Positions 26,501 through 38,520 of a stretch of 64,000 nt of DNA are shown here, piece after piece; within the stretch, counting starts at the first letter, position 1, and each line of letters opens with the position of its first letter. The translations under genes and the position numbers were made by a program. Location of the stretch: positions 18,850,458 through 18,914,457 of the forward strand of contig JAMXBB010000012.1 of NCBI GenBank assembly GCA_024138015.1. Direction: 5' to 3'. The DNA comes from Lumnitzera littorea. Its lineage: Eukaryota; Streptophyta; Magnoliopsida; Myrtales; Combretaceae. The notes beneath the pieces are model-generated. The model had not been told where the DNA came from and made no database searches. It saw nothing but the letters and a program-made list of their open reading frames with translations.

Positions 26501-26590
26501 TGTAGTAACTACAGAAGGAACACAACAACTACTAACAAAAAAGCGAACCAAAACTTCATTGTAACTTTACACACTCCCTTTTTGAATTGT

Positions 26591-26603
26591 ACTCTAATAC
26601 CAG
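26591..26603 (-). other. primer binding site of element II
   Basis: The minus strand reads CTGGTATTAGAGT, one base from the TGGTATCAGAG primer site for initiator tRNA-Met, and begins about 10 bases inside the 5' LTR. Confidence 0.65.
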
Positions 26604-26612
26604 CGAAGGTAC

Positions 26613-27445
26613 TGCATCTTTGAGGTCAAATACATGGAGAAGGGCAAACCAAAACAATTAGAGAAAAAGTTAGTAAAGTTCAGGTAACTATCGAATGAAT
26701 ACGATACACTATTTGATCCTACTCGGCCTACAATTTGTCGGGCATGACACATCGATTCGAACTGAAGGGTTACTCACCACTACTCCTTCCTAAAGGGAAT
26801 ATATAAGAGTTGAAATAATGATGAGAACACTAAGATTGCACAACGAGAGTAATTATGTATTAATTAGTTTGTTGTTGTTGCGTATAAGAAAATGGGGGCT
26901 TATAAACCTATCTACTAGGATTACTTTACATGCATAAAAAGATAAAAGGGTATTTTATAATAAGGTTATATGAAACATACTAAAAAGGGTAAAAGAGACA
27001 AAGAATAGTCAGTATGAAAAAGAAAGAATCATTCTGGAAAGTTGTATCTAGAAGACACGTGTCACGTAGCAAATGGAAGTTAGGAATATGATATAAGTAG
27101 GCGAAATAGGAAATGTTGGCAGTTAGGGGCTAATATGATTTGGACCAGGCCGGGGACCAATTAATTCTTCCAAAGAGAAGTTAGCTCGATTTGGGGGTCA
27201 GATGCTTGTCGTCAGATCAGGAGCTCACCTCAACTATTATTGGGTTGTCTTTTAGGTTAAAACATTGTTGCTAAATAGAGGCGGATATGATATAAGTAAG
27301 GACCTGATAATCAGGCAAACATGAGACCAACTTAGGATAGGGATCCTCATCTTAGCTATGGCTTAGTACTAAGGTCCTTAGAGTAAGTCCTTGGAGTCCT
27401 CTGGCTCAGCTACATATGATCAGTCTAAGGGGTTGATTCCTTTCA
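26613..27445 (-). repeat. 5' LTR of element II
   Basis: This is the partner of 20946-21789, running from TGCATCTTTGAGG to GATTCCTTTCA. The two copies differ clearly by substitutions and small indels, so the insertion is not recent. Confidence 0.85.
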
Positions 27446-28040
27446 AAACCCATCTTTAATGAGATATCTTTTGATTAGAAGAAATTTGAAGAAGTCATGG
27501 AAAGTCATTTGCCCCTGAAGGAAAGAAAGGGTTCTCTTAGATAAAGGAGGCCTGGAAGATCAAGTTATTATGTCGCTGAAAAGCCTACACACTATTAAAA
27601 GAATCCAAACCTGTTAATAAGTTGAAAAAATTGAAATAAATTCCATTTTCTCTCTTTTCAGTCCTTTTCGTATCACTTTAGTGATCTAGGTTCTTCAAAA
27701 GTCATCTTCTTCTCCAGAGTCAACCCTAGTGGTAAGTTTTTGTTATTCAAATGTGATTAACCCAACTATTGTATTCAAAGGATTTCACTTCCTTTTATTC
27801 AAAGTTCAGGGATCTGCTCCCACATAAAAATTGCTACCAAGTTGGCCTTAGAGGCCAGAATCATCTTCTTTAATATGATCGCCTTTACAGCTAATGTCAT
27901 ATACTCCTCTTTCTATTAAGGGACTTTATCCTTAGTGTTTGCCTTGTCTTATACGGTTACCAACCTACAAATCTGCCTTTTTTTTTTCAAGTCTCCTAAG
28001 AATGTTTACATAAGTCCTTATTACTTTGATCCCCATAGAT
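27446..28040 (+). other. element B interior between element II and the tandem repeats
   Basis: No protein was recognised. A T-rich block lies at 27640-27680. The sequence leads into the tandem repeats of B. Confidence 0.45.
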
Positions 28041-28500
28041 CGTTTTCTTAAAACCTTCAGATCGTATGCTCCTAGAGCGCTATCTTAACCCTTGGATCGC
28101 ATGCTCTTGGAGTGTTATCCTGAATTGACTCTTGAATCACATACTCTTGGAGCGATATCTTAACCCTCGAATTGCATGCTCTCAGAGCATTATCCTAACT
28201 TGACTCTTAGATTGCATGCTCTCATAGTACTATCTTGACCTTAAAACCTCGGATTACATGCTCTCGGGGCACTGTCCTAACCTAAGTAAAACCTTCGGAT
28301 CGCATGCTCTTGGAGCACTATCCTAAGCTAAAACTCTTGGATAACATGCTCTCAGAGCACTATTTTGACCTAAAACTCTTATATTGCATACTCTTAGAGC
28401 GTTATCTTGACTTGAAACTCTTGGATCGCATGCTCTTAGGAGTGCTATCCTGACTTGGAACCTTTGGATCGTGTGCTCTTACAGTGCTATCCTATTTCTT
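28041..28500 (+). repeat. tandem repeat array, unit about 42-55 bp, in element B
   Basis: About eight to nine imperfect copies are built from CTTGGATCGCATGCTCTTGGAGCACTATCCTAAC-like units. The words GGATCGCATGCTC and AGAGCACTATC recur with spacers of variable length. It lies 5' of a second, different repeat family (28500-28821). Confidence 0.8.
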
Positions 28501-28821
28501 TTCGTTAATTTGTTATAGCGAGCCTACAGGGCACTTTTCTCCAGTATTTTCTTTTTAGCGAGCCCACAAGTCACTTCTTTTCACCAATTTGTTATCGAGC
28601 CCATAGGGTGCTTCCTTTCATCATCGATTCCTTTTAGGGAGCCTATGGGGTGCTTCTTCTAAGGCAATTTAAGATTGTTAGTCCCTTAGAGACACTTCCA
28701 CTTAAGTTAGTGAGTTTGGAAGAGCTTGATCAAGTTTTTTAAATCAATTCCAATTTAAGGTTGCTAGTCTTCTAGAGATACTTTCACCTATGTTAATCAG
28801 CTCAGAGGAACACAACCAACT
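28501..28821 (+). repeat. second tandem repeat block of element B, interrupted at its right end
   Basis: It begins with units carrying AGCGAGCCCACAGGGTGCTT (about 28515-28660). It then changes to units with GTTGCTAGTC..TAGAGATACTTTCACCTATGTTAATCAGCTCAGAGGAACACAAC, which continue the family seen at 34597-35000 and, reversed, at 8690-9770. The array stops at 28821 where the next insertion starts. Confidence 0.65.
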
Positions 28822-30070
28822 TGTTATTTACGGGTCTTAGTATAAACCCTGCGAATTTAGCTATTTAAGAGTATAATTGAATTATAGTATTGCAGATAAG
28901 TTTATGAGTCGATAAGGCTGAGTCAGATAAATTTTTTTATTAAATTATGAATTTGAATATATTATAACTAATAAAAATCTTAGAATTTTGATTGAAACTT
29001 TAATCACGTACAAAAACTCTAAACCCTATGTACGTGTAACTACCTGAGATTGAACTCGAACTTAACAAAAAAAACTTTAAAACTATAATTTTAAGCTTAT
29101 AAAATAAATAATTATACCCTAACAGTAATAAAATCTTAATCGAATACAATTATTGATTAATATCCATAATTACAAAAAAATTATTAATGAACACGTTGAA
29201 ATAACTCTTAAATATTATAAATATAACGGGTAACAATTAAGTTAATAAATTTTATAAAAATTTATAATTATTTCATAATTATTAAATTTATAATTTTTGT
29301 ATTTAGAAAAGTCTAATTTTTTTTTTATATTTTTCCTCTTTCTTTCTTTTCCCTTTCTTTTTCCTTGTCCTTTTCCTTTTTCTTCTTCAATTTTTTTTCC
29401 TTAGCCACATTCAGCTTCCAAAAGTTGGTTGCAGTTGCCACTTGTAACTTTGATTTTCTACATGTGTTTATAATGTACATAAAACAAAACTAAGTGTTAA
29501 ATCCATTTATTACACCGATTGTCTTCTTTTCATTTTTGTTTTCTTTTACTTCTTTTATTCCCTTTATTTTTCTTCTTGTTTTGGCCATATGCACACTTCC
29601 ATTTAGTAAACTTGTTTCATTTGCTTTCCTCTATAAAGTCCAATTCAAAATAAAACCCACACACACCTATTGAAATTTCCCTTTCATTCCCTCTTCCATT
29701 AACTCTTTTTCTCAATTTTCTTCTTGATTCTCAACTAACATAAGAGGAAGAAGATAAAGCACTTGGAATAATCATATATCAAGACATCAGAGGGAGTAAT
29801 TAAGTAGCCTTTTAGTGTATGTATTTTGTTAAATTTTATGTACTTTATATATATATTTTGTAGAAATATATGTAATTAGGAATTTTGTAACTATAATTCA
29901 TTTTTTGTAATTCTTTCTTGCATTAAGATTAAGTGTACATGAAATGGAATTATATGTAAAATTAATATTTCTTTATGTTCATATATATATAAATACATAG
30001 GTATATTCATGTGTACATACATGTTATATTTGATTCTACAAATATTTAATTCAAAAGATTTATGTAGATG

Positions 30071-30103
<33 letters not shown>

Positions 30104-30200
30104 GGTGTAAATAATAGGATGTGTATTAGGTATTTTTATTATATATGTATATGTACATATAAAGTACAAAAATATTAGTATGGTATATGTATAGGTATCG

Positions 30201-30238
<38 letters not shown>

Positions 30239-31566
30239 TATAGAACATATAGTATATTTAGGGTTATATTATTTAATTACATAAGTATATATGTATAAAT
30301 AAGTTGAGGGAAGTTAATTACATAAGTATCTGTATACATATAAAATACTTATGTTAAGAGTATAATATATATATATATATATANGATTGTTAGTTGATAT
30401 TGATTGTTTGTTAAATGACTGATTGCTTTGTATGCTATTATATGTATGATCACTTCTTTAAACTAGTAAATATAAATATCTAACTAAAATAACTAGTTAT
30501 ATTTGTCGAATATTTATAGCTCAGTTTGTATACCGATAGAGAGTGCTAACTTTGTAGATTTTTGAGAAAAATATTTTTGAAAAACATTTTTCCAATCTTA
30601 AATATATTTTGTATAATTTCTGTGATGGCTCATAGTACCAATAATTGATATTTTATCATTAAGGAAAAGCTATCATAGTATCTCCAATTAATTGTAAGAA
30701 AATTTGCATAATTGTAATTGTGGGGCCTTAAATATATTTTGATAGTAAGAAGACTCACTTTATGTGCCCGAATGGCTTTAGATATGTTGGGTGTATGGCT
30801 CTAGTTGGGGTCTACTTATATTGATTATTGTTTCTTAACTAGAGTAATAGTTGAGTATCATTTAGAGGGACGATGCCCTTAGGCATTCTCGTATGGTTAA
30901 GGTGATGTGTTTTATGCTGGTAAGTATAGAGGAAAAATCGATGTATAAATGACATAAATCTATACTTTCAATAGTTCCAGACTCCTATGGATGTATTGCT
31001 TACATTCACTACATATGTGTTCATTTCACTTGTAGATAAATTACATGTGTGCTAACAATATTTGATAATTTTCTTGAAAGGTAATAGCGATGAACGAACT
31101 CACTAAGTCATGGTTTGTTTATTTCTCTATAGTTTCTTTTGTAGGTTCCTCTAAGTAGGGATTAGGATAATCTTGAGAGCGGAGTACAAACTGAAGATAA
31201 GTTTGATAATGTTAGAATTGATTAAAATGTGTATAGTTTGCATAGAAACAATTTATGTTGTAAATATTTATATGATAGGATTATATATAATATAGTATTT
31301 CTTGTAAATTATTAAGTTGTTTTATCTTATCTTAGTATTTGGTAAGAGATATCGATTTTCTGTAGTTCTGATAGACTGTAGAATATCGGATATCTATAGC
31401 TATTTATATTTTATAGTAAGTTAATTAATTAAAAATAAAAAATCTTAATGACTAATCATTTAGAGTCTTACAATCTCTTACTTGCAAAGTAGTTTTTGTA
31501 TTATGGATGTATACGTGATATGAAAATTTTAGGTAATTTTACTAAGCCCTCAAGGTTTCAATCGGC
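28822..31566 (+). mobile_element. long LTR-like block X (Del/Tekay-like) inserted in element B repeats
   Basis: It starts TGTTATTTACGGGTCTTAG and carries no coding region. It contains features seen in long plant Del/Tekay-type LTRs, such as 'actcactaagtc' followed by a T-rich run and TTTTGTAGGTTCC (about 31095-31150). Its last part ('gtcttacaatctcttacttgcaaagtagtttttgtattatgg', about 31460-31510) matches 38420-38460. It abuts block Y. Whether X and Y are one long LTR or two insertions is not resolved. Confidence 0.5.
30060..30384. repeat. (TA)n microsatellite cluster
   Basis: Several AT dinucleotide runs occur at about 30070-30112, 30200-30236 and 30364-30383. The last is followed by an undetermined base at 30384, which marks a hard-to-assemble spot. 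Confidence 0.9.
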
Positions 31567-34500
31567 TTAAAAATCAAATCAAACCTAAATTATAAGGTAA
31601 AGTTAGAAATATTAGTAAAAATGATCTCGTAAGTTTGAATTTAAGAAAATAAGCAATAAAATAAAAGACTATAAAAATTCCAAATTTTAAATATATAACT
31701 CGTTATTTATCGAAAATGCGTAAAATGCATTCTGATAATTAACGAATCGCTAAAGATAAATTATATGTATACTAAAAATAATAGAATGACCTAAATAATA
31801 TTTAGGAATATTTATTTGTACTATATATGAATTCATATGTAGGTATAAATACGCGTAATTACTTAAAATACGCGAAATGTGCTAAAATAATACTAAATAA
31901 TTAAAGAAAATTCATAATTAATTAAGGAAAAATAAAGAAAAATCAGGAATGATCCAGAATTGGGTTATGGCAGCTAGGAAAAATAAGGAAAAAATCAGCT
32001 AATTAAATTAGAACAATACAAAAGCCAAAAATTAAGGGATAAGGCAATTGTCTAGTTCAATTTAATGCACAATAATTATACTAAAGCTCTATAAACAGCA
32101 AGAAAAATTCAGAAGCTCATTTGGACAGTTAGAAATAAAAAAAAAAAATTAGGGAGAAGCGAAAATTGAGAGAAAAATTCAGGTTAGAAAAAAATTAGCA
32201 AGAACTGTGCAATTAGGGCCTTCAAAGGGAACTTACATCAGACAAGCAGTTGGGAGTGGACGGCTACCACCACTACACGGTGGTAGCAGTGCCCAGACCG
32301 GCCGACAAGGCTACGGCGGTTGGCGGTGGCCGGAGCCACCCAGATTGGTGAGTTTGATTTCCAGCCCGATCTTATGTAATTTTGTTAAAAATAGTAAATA
32401 TTCTTAGAAAATTATGAATTTTGTTATTCTGGAATATTTTTGTATGTAGTTTTTAGGAAAAATATTATTTTGATGAAAATATATCTTGTAATATATAGTC
32501 CTTAAAAAATCGTGCAAAACCGAGCATATTTCGTTTAGAAATAAATGACTTTAGGGGCATAGTTTTGAGCCTAAGATTTTTGTGTAGATTATTTAGATGA
32601 TATAGAACAGTGCTATGAAGTCCGTTTTCAAAGATCAAATTTTGAAAATTTTAGATAATTTGTAGGCCCTAAAATGAGGCATAAAATGGGTAATTTATGG
32701 TTAATTAAGTAATTAAATGGTTAATTACTGATTCAGTGAATAAGCATATGTTTTAGGATGTTGAAATCTGATGGAGTATGATACTTGTAGCATTTAGGGT
32801 GTTAGATATAATTATTAGGTTAATTATGTAGTAAATAAATAATATGGAAAAATAGTTAATTTTAAGTTAATTTTGTAAATTAGGGAAATTAGGAGTAAAA
32901 TCTGATTTAGGATGAATTTAGACATTTTGAAATGACAATTGATGTTTAGGGATGGTAATTAAAGTGATAGAAATAGTAGAAGTGTATTATATATATAATA
33001 GGTAATAATACATAATACATAATTATTAGAAATATAATAAATAGAAATATTAGGATAAAAATTGATATTATATAAATAATAGGGATATATAATAAAACCA
33101 ATAGAAGACTTGAATTTATGTAATTATATGAAAAATGTAAAAATTTCTCACATCAGAAGTAAATTCGATACACTAATACGTATTTAAGTGTACCGGGTGA
33201 AATAAAATACTGACTAGGGGTAATGATGATATTTAGGAGATCGGGAAGTAATGTGATTAATTTCACATTATGGGTTGAAATGAATTTCTAAGATTAGAGC
33301 ATAAAACACTACTTCGAAATCGAACTAGAACCCAATTTAGAAATTGATGCGGAAACCGAACCCGAATCTGAACCTAACCCCAAACCTAGAATAATTGTAA
33401 AAGACTTAAGACCTAGATAATTATGCATATTAAACCCTAAAGAAAATATAACAATAAACGTTATAGGATAAAATGAACCTATAATAATTATATGAAAAAC
33501 TAAAACCACGTTTGTGTTATAGGGATGATCGACGATGGCTTGAGCAAGTCGGACCTCGAGTGAGTGAGCGAGGAGTCGAGGTAAGTTAGGATTAATACAA
33601 TGCTGTATTTTGGAGGCTTAAGATTATGCTTGGTTATGCTTGTCAAATAGTTAGATGTGTGCATGTGCTTGATTATGGGTGATGCTATGATTCTGTTTAT
33701 TGCTCTGGTATGTATTGTATGATTTGTATGAAATGATTGATCACCCTAAATTGGACTTAATCAAATATACGACCAGTAATCATAATCGGATATGCATGGC
33801 AACCAGTTAGGGGAACTTAGGTCTCTCCGGCCAAATACCGACCCCTTTGAAAGGGATAGCATAGGATTGCATAATGGTCCCTTCTTCATCCTTAGCCGAA
33901 TTAAGTGACAGGAGAGGAGGTCGCGGCGAGGGTCACGTCAGTGGTTCGAAGGTAGTCGTGGGAGGAGCGAGGTCTCCATTGCACAAGCCTGGGTTTGGTC
34001 ATGAGCTATTGCATTAATGGCAACTCCTCAACCCGGATTAGAGTAGGTGCAATTTCTTTAATCTCACGACTGGCAGGACAACATCGTGCGATGGCATTTG
34101 CTTGCATATGCATTGCACCTAATAAGTTGATTGAAAACCTTGTTGTGTTTTTAGTATAGTTTTAAATCCTCTATCCTAACTTATTGAGCTATGGCTGCTC
34201 ACATCCCTATAGACGTCGTGCAGGTGCTGGCTAAGAAGCAGTAAACAACTATTCTAAAGCTAGCAACTGCTGGATTCTAGGAAGTGAGGAAAAACATTGA
34301 AGAATAAACACATATTTTTAAAGTCTAAGTTTTTATTTTAGAATTATTTTTCATTTTAAATGATGTAATAATTAGGAAATATATTATAGAAAAATATTGT
34401 AAATTTTAATTGCAATAACTAAATTATAGCATATATATATAATTCCTCACTTTTATAGGTAAATGATTTATTTAAATTACAAACTGTTTACTTCAAAGCG

Positions 34501-34596
34501 GGTTAGTCGTGAAGATAACGGTTATAAGGTCAACTTCTATCTTAGGATGGTTTACACGGCGGGACTGTTGTGACTCTGACGCTTCGGGGCATGACA
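31567..34596 (+). mobile_element. long LTR-like block Y, copy 1 (Del/Tekay-like)
   Basis: About 3.0 kb is homologous along its whole length to 57322-60342. Shared landmarks include 'aaaaatgatctcgt', the GC-rich part with the 'ccaccactac' and 'ggtggta' words (about 32260-32345), 'aggattaatac..tgctgtatttt', 'ccaaataccgaccc', 'gtttggtcat', and the closing 'ggcatgaca'. Both copies lack coding capacity, which fits solo LTRs. This copy keeps many CpG sites (for example in 32265-32345 and 33895-33970) that are TpG or CpA in the other copy. The small open frame 32207-32407 is not conserved. Confidence 0.6.
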
Positions 34597-35000
34597 ATGA
34601 CACTTAGCTAACTTAAAGAGTGCTTCATCCGTTTCATCTTAGGGGCACGACTAAGCTTTCAATATTTCTTTAGGGATTTAGCCAGCTTAAGGAGCACTTT
34701 TCCCGTTTCATTTTGGTTAGTTAGCTCATAAGAGTACGACTAAGTTTTCAACATCTCTTTAAGGTTTTAACTAGCTTAAGGAGCGCTTCACCTATTTCAT
34801 CTTAGTTAGTCAGCTCACAAGAACACAACTAAGTTTTCAACATCTCTCTAGGTCTTAGTCAGCTCAAGAAACACTTCATCCATTCGCTTACATTAGTTAG
34901 CTCATAAGGGTACGACCGGTCTTCAATTCCCCTTTAGTTTCTCAACTAACTCTTAAAGTGCCTCCTCACTCTTTCACCTTTTACCATTTATTAAATCCTC
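34597..35000 (+). repeat. tandem repeat array, unit about 85-90 bp, in element B (continuation)
   Basis: Four or so units carry GTTAGTTAGCTCATAAGAGTACGACTAAG, TTTCAACATCTCTTTAAGG, TAGCTTAAGGAGCACTTC and CCCGTTTCATCTTAG. One clear unit, from CTTAAGGAGC near 34691 to the next, is about 89 bp. The family is the same as the reverse-complemented array of element A (8690-9770). Confidence 0.8.
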
Positions 35001-35115
35001 GGTGGATCAAGTCTAAGATAGCTAGCTAAGGTGTTTATTATGACAAATTCTACCCTTAAGGAAAAAAAAATAGTGTTTTATTTGTTTTTGTTGTAAAGTT
35101 TTATTTAAATTTCAC

Positions 35116-35133
35116 TATAAAAAGGAGTAATTA
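35116..35133 (+). other. polypurine tract of element B
   Basis: AAAAAGGAGTAATTA comes directly before the LTR start TGGACACC. It is less pure than the tract of element A but is in the expected place. Confidence 0.5.
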
Positions 35134-37231
35134 TGGACACCTTATTTTTGCAAACCATACACACCTTACCCCTCCTTTTTATTTAATTTAGAGTAAAGGG
35201 TTTTAATTTAGGAAAAACAAAAAATAAGAAATTGAGAAACATTACAAAAAATAAGCAAATTTAGAAAATTACAAAAAAAGGTGGTACAGATCGGACAAGG
35301 CTAAGTCTGGTTTGTGTAACTCAATCCAAGCCTAAGGCCCTTAAAAGAAGAACAGAAGAAGGGGTGCGCAGACGTATACCCATTTCTTTCAATTGCACGC
35401 GTAGGGGCACGTGGCACGTACTTTGCACATGGTTGTCGCCCCCAACTTCTTCCTTATGAATTTTCAGCCATTTTCCCAGTGTTTTTCCATCTTGGTCAAG
35501 CTACTTTGAGTCATTTTTTGACCTCCTTTACTATATGATTTCACCAAATTATTAGTGAAATTATATAGTATGCGTAGCCTAGTTTTGATTTAAACTCAAA
35601 AATTGTCTAAGTTCATCATTTTACTTGGTAAAAATTAAGTTTGAAAATAAAAAAATAACTTAATTTTGGGCAAGGTTCTTCAATGGGGTTTTTGAAATTT
35701 TAGGACTTACCAAGTGTAATTCAATCCTCTAAACTATAAATAAGGTATCAATTAAGCAACAGAATACTAAGAATCATCAATAATCATCTCTCTCTCTCGA
35801 TCTTTTACGCAATTTGCTCTCTTTCTCTCTCTCTCTCTCCCTTTAAATCTCTCTCTTTAGGTGCCCTCATTTAAAATCACCACCACGACTAACTTCATGG
35901 TGGTAAAAAAACTAAGACCCAACCTCTAATTCCCTTCCGGTAACCATTGCGTGTCACCACTAACAACTATCGCAAGCCATCACCTTTAACCACTACCAAA
36001 AACAACATAAACTACCAAGGCATCAATCTTACCCCCCATGACCCCAATCTAAAACACTCCAAAACCACATTCCCTGCTCAAATTGGTGAGCAGAGTGAGC
36101 CTAGGTGATAGTGTTAGCTACCGTTGGATGAAGATTTAGAGGAGTTAACTTGACCCAGCCCGATTGACTTGAAGCTTCAATTCGACTTGCACATTCCTCT
36201 TTAGTTTGAAGTCCTTCTGATTTGTATTTCAACATTTTTTTATTTAATTATTTATTTTTCATGTATTTGTAAATGTAATTATAAGGAAAAAACAAAAGAA
36301 AATAAAAAGAAAAAAGAGGGGAGAAGAAAAGAAAAAGAAAAAGAAAAGAAGAAAAAAAGGAGAGGAGATAAAATAACTTTTTTTATTATTTTATTTTATT
36401 TTTTAGTTAAAAATTAAGTATATAAAAAATTAAAAAAAGGTAGTGAAACAAAAGAAAATGATAATAAATAAGATAAAATAAAAAATAAAATAGATAAATC
36501 AGTGAATAAAAATAATCTTACCACTTAGGTAATCATTTTTCAATAAAAATAAAATAAAATCAATATTTCCAAATTAGGACTTTTTCGAGGAGTTTCAAAA
36601 ATAAAAAATAAAAATCAAGATTAAGACCCTTTGGAAGAATTTTTTTAAATAAATTGAATCGAATAAAAACGTAAACTTGATTTTTTTTTTCAAAAATTAA
36701 AATTAATTTACACACCTAAAATTTTCATCAAAAGAACTATATATATTTGATCCTAAATAATAGGTACGTAGGTATCTTTGGGACGATGTAAAAAACAAAA
36801 ATACTTATCTTTCCATTTTAGTTTAAATTATTCAAATTAGCTTAATTTGTTAAACTAACGATTGAAGTTTGTTTTATATGGTAGTCTTAAAAGGTGATTT
36901 TAAAGAATTAAATCTAAATTTAGGAAGTTGTGGTACCATAAGGGTTTAAAATCCTGATCCCTAGACTCAATCTTCTGGTTTTCAAAACTGTTTAATAAAA
37001 TTGGTTTCATAAAAAAATCATTAGCTAAGTTATAACCAATTCATCTAATTGGTTATAATTTAACTCTTTTTTCGAACTTCGGTCAGGTAGTGATTTCAAA
37101 ACCTTTTTTTAAAAAAAAAAATAAAAAATTAATTTTCTTTAAACCTTAGTTGAGGGTCAGTATTTAATAGATAAGGTTTAATACCGATCAGTTTAAAGAA
37201 TGCTATTTTTATAAAAACCGAAAAAAAATCA
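35134..37231 (+). repeat. 3' LTR of element B
   Basis: It starts TGGACACCTTATTTTTGC and ends AAAATCA. It is a direct repeat of 4346-6366, with a TATA box (35735-35742), a CT-rich tract (35790-35865) and a purine tract (36290-36365) in the same order. Confidence 0.82.
35735..35742 (+). promoter_or_regulatory. TATA box of the element B 3' LTR
   Basis: TATAAATA is in the same position relative to the CT-rich tract as at 4901-4908 in the 5' LTR. Confidence 0.5.
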
Positions 37232-38520
37232 AGTTAGACTCTAACGAGCAAATTAAGTTTAAGATGAGTCTTATTTACTTTAATTACCTTACTTATGTGA
37301 TTTGCAATGCCAAGTTCAAGATTATCAATGACTACTAGGAATATTAGACTTCAAGTTAAGTGAGTATACCTCTTCCTATTTCATTTTATTTTGTGCTTGT
37401 AGTTAATGCACAATCTAATTATATATAATAATTGAACTTGATACATCTTGGGGTAAAAGGGAACTTATGTGTGCCTATTCTGTTTGACTTATGGTTGTAA
37501 AATATCTTATGATATTTCAAACACCCTTATTTGCTGCATTAGAACGTAAGGCATTGGAGTGTCTAAAATATAATCGTTTGACTACCTCATGAATACAGAA
37601 TTAATAAATATTCAACATCTAATTAAATTGGACATGCATTACATCTTATAACATAAGTTAAAAGGGTGTTAGCACCAAGCAGTAGAGTGAGAGATTATGC
37701 TTAGATGGATCCATATTGATATTATCTATTATGATTGTTTATCATATGATGTATTTCGTGTGATATGTTTTTGCCTTGATCTTTGAGAACCACTCGGCTC
37801 TAAGGAGTGCAGCTCTCTGCTTGAGGGTAAGCCATGTTTAATGTTGAGGGTGGTTATATTGTTAAGAGATTTCGTATTAGATATGAATACTTGAGTCCTG
37901 ATGTGCCTAAAAACATCCCAACTTGGGCAATGATGGGTGTTAAAACCGTGCTGTATACAATTACCAGCCAATTGTATATATTGTTTACATTGTACATGTA
38001 TTTATATGTTTGATAAATAACCTGCTTGTTTTTGTCTAATGGTAAGGTAGGAAGGTTACTCACTAAGTTAGATGTAACTTACTCCCTAATAGTTTTTTTT
38101 TTCTTTTTTTCTTTTTGTAGGTTTTATAAAGTTGGGGCTGGATTAGGATTCGAGTGCAAAGCGTTCCATCGAGTTGAGAAAGTAGAATGATAAGTTTAGA
38201 AAAGCGAGTAAGATAGTTGAATTAAACTTTTAAAAGTATCTAGTGACTTCATGATTGTTGGAATTTATATACCCTTTTTTATTGTTTAGTAGGTAATTTT
38301 GACTCTCTGCAATTTTGGTAACTATGGATTGTTGAATTATTTGTAGACATATATATAGTTAAGCAGATGTATGTAAATTAAATAAGTATTCTTGGAAACT
38401 TACTAGTTAAAGTCTCACAATTTCTAGCTTGTAAGGAGGTTTTTATATTATGGGTACATACGTAATATAAAGATTCTAAGTCGTTATAAAGATTTTAGAT
38501 CTTTATATCACAACTCAAAT
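37232..38520 (+). mobile_element. Del/Tekay-like LTR fragment related to block X
   Basis: Non-coding. Segments such as 'ggttactcactaagttag', a long T-rich run, 'tttttgtaggttttataaagttggggctgg' (about 38050-38145) and 'gtctcacaatttctagcttgtaaggaggtttttatattatggg' (about 38413-38455) follow the same order as in block X (31095-31510). It is truncated and diverged. Confidence 0.45.

Larger units (their letters stand above)
20946..27445 (-). mobile_element. Ty3/gypsy chromovirus-like element II, minus strand, inserted into element B
   Basis: This is a complete LTR-to-LTR element of 6.5 kb. The LTRs (20946-21789 and 26613-27445) flank gag, protease, RT, RNase H and integrase in gypsy order on the minus strand. 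A PBS like that for initiator tRNA-Met lies next to the right (5') LTR. The coding region is broken by stops, but the motifs are clear. The C-terminal wording (VSSTFNVSDLIP, then DLRINL) resembles common plant Reina/CRM-type families. I did not recognise a chromodomain. The flanks share AAAC but no exact 5-bp duplication was seen. Confidence 0.85.
4346..37231 (+). mobile_element. Tat/Ogre-like Ty3/gypsy element B, split by three insertions
   Basis: Two direct repeats of about 2.0-2.1 kb (4346-6366 and 35134-37231) act as LTRs. A PBS-like sequence follows the left one and a purine tract precedes the right one. Between them, in plus orientation, are an upstream ORF (about 17390-18110), a gag (about 18580-19624) and tandem repeats (28041-28821 and 34597-35000). 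Three other elements interrupt it at 6539-16848, 20946-27445 and 28822-34596. Removing them leaves roughly 10 kb. No protease, RT or integrase belonging to B is recognisable, so it looks non-autonomous or internally deleted. An upstream ORF, gag of this type and tandem repeats before the 3' LTR are known traits of the Tat/Ogre lineage. A target-site duplication was not found (CTAGC before, AGTTA after). The nesting order is inferred from collinearity. Confidence 0.75.

Noticed and set aside
32207..32407. GC-rich plus-strand open frame
   Set aside because: Lies in block Y and is not conserved in copy 2 (57322-60342).
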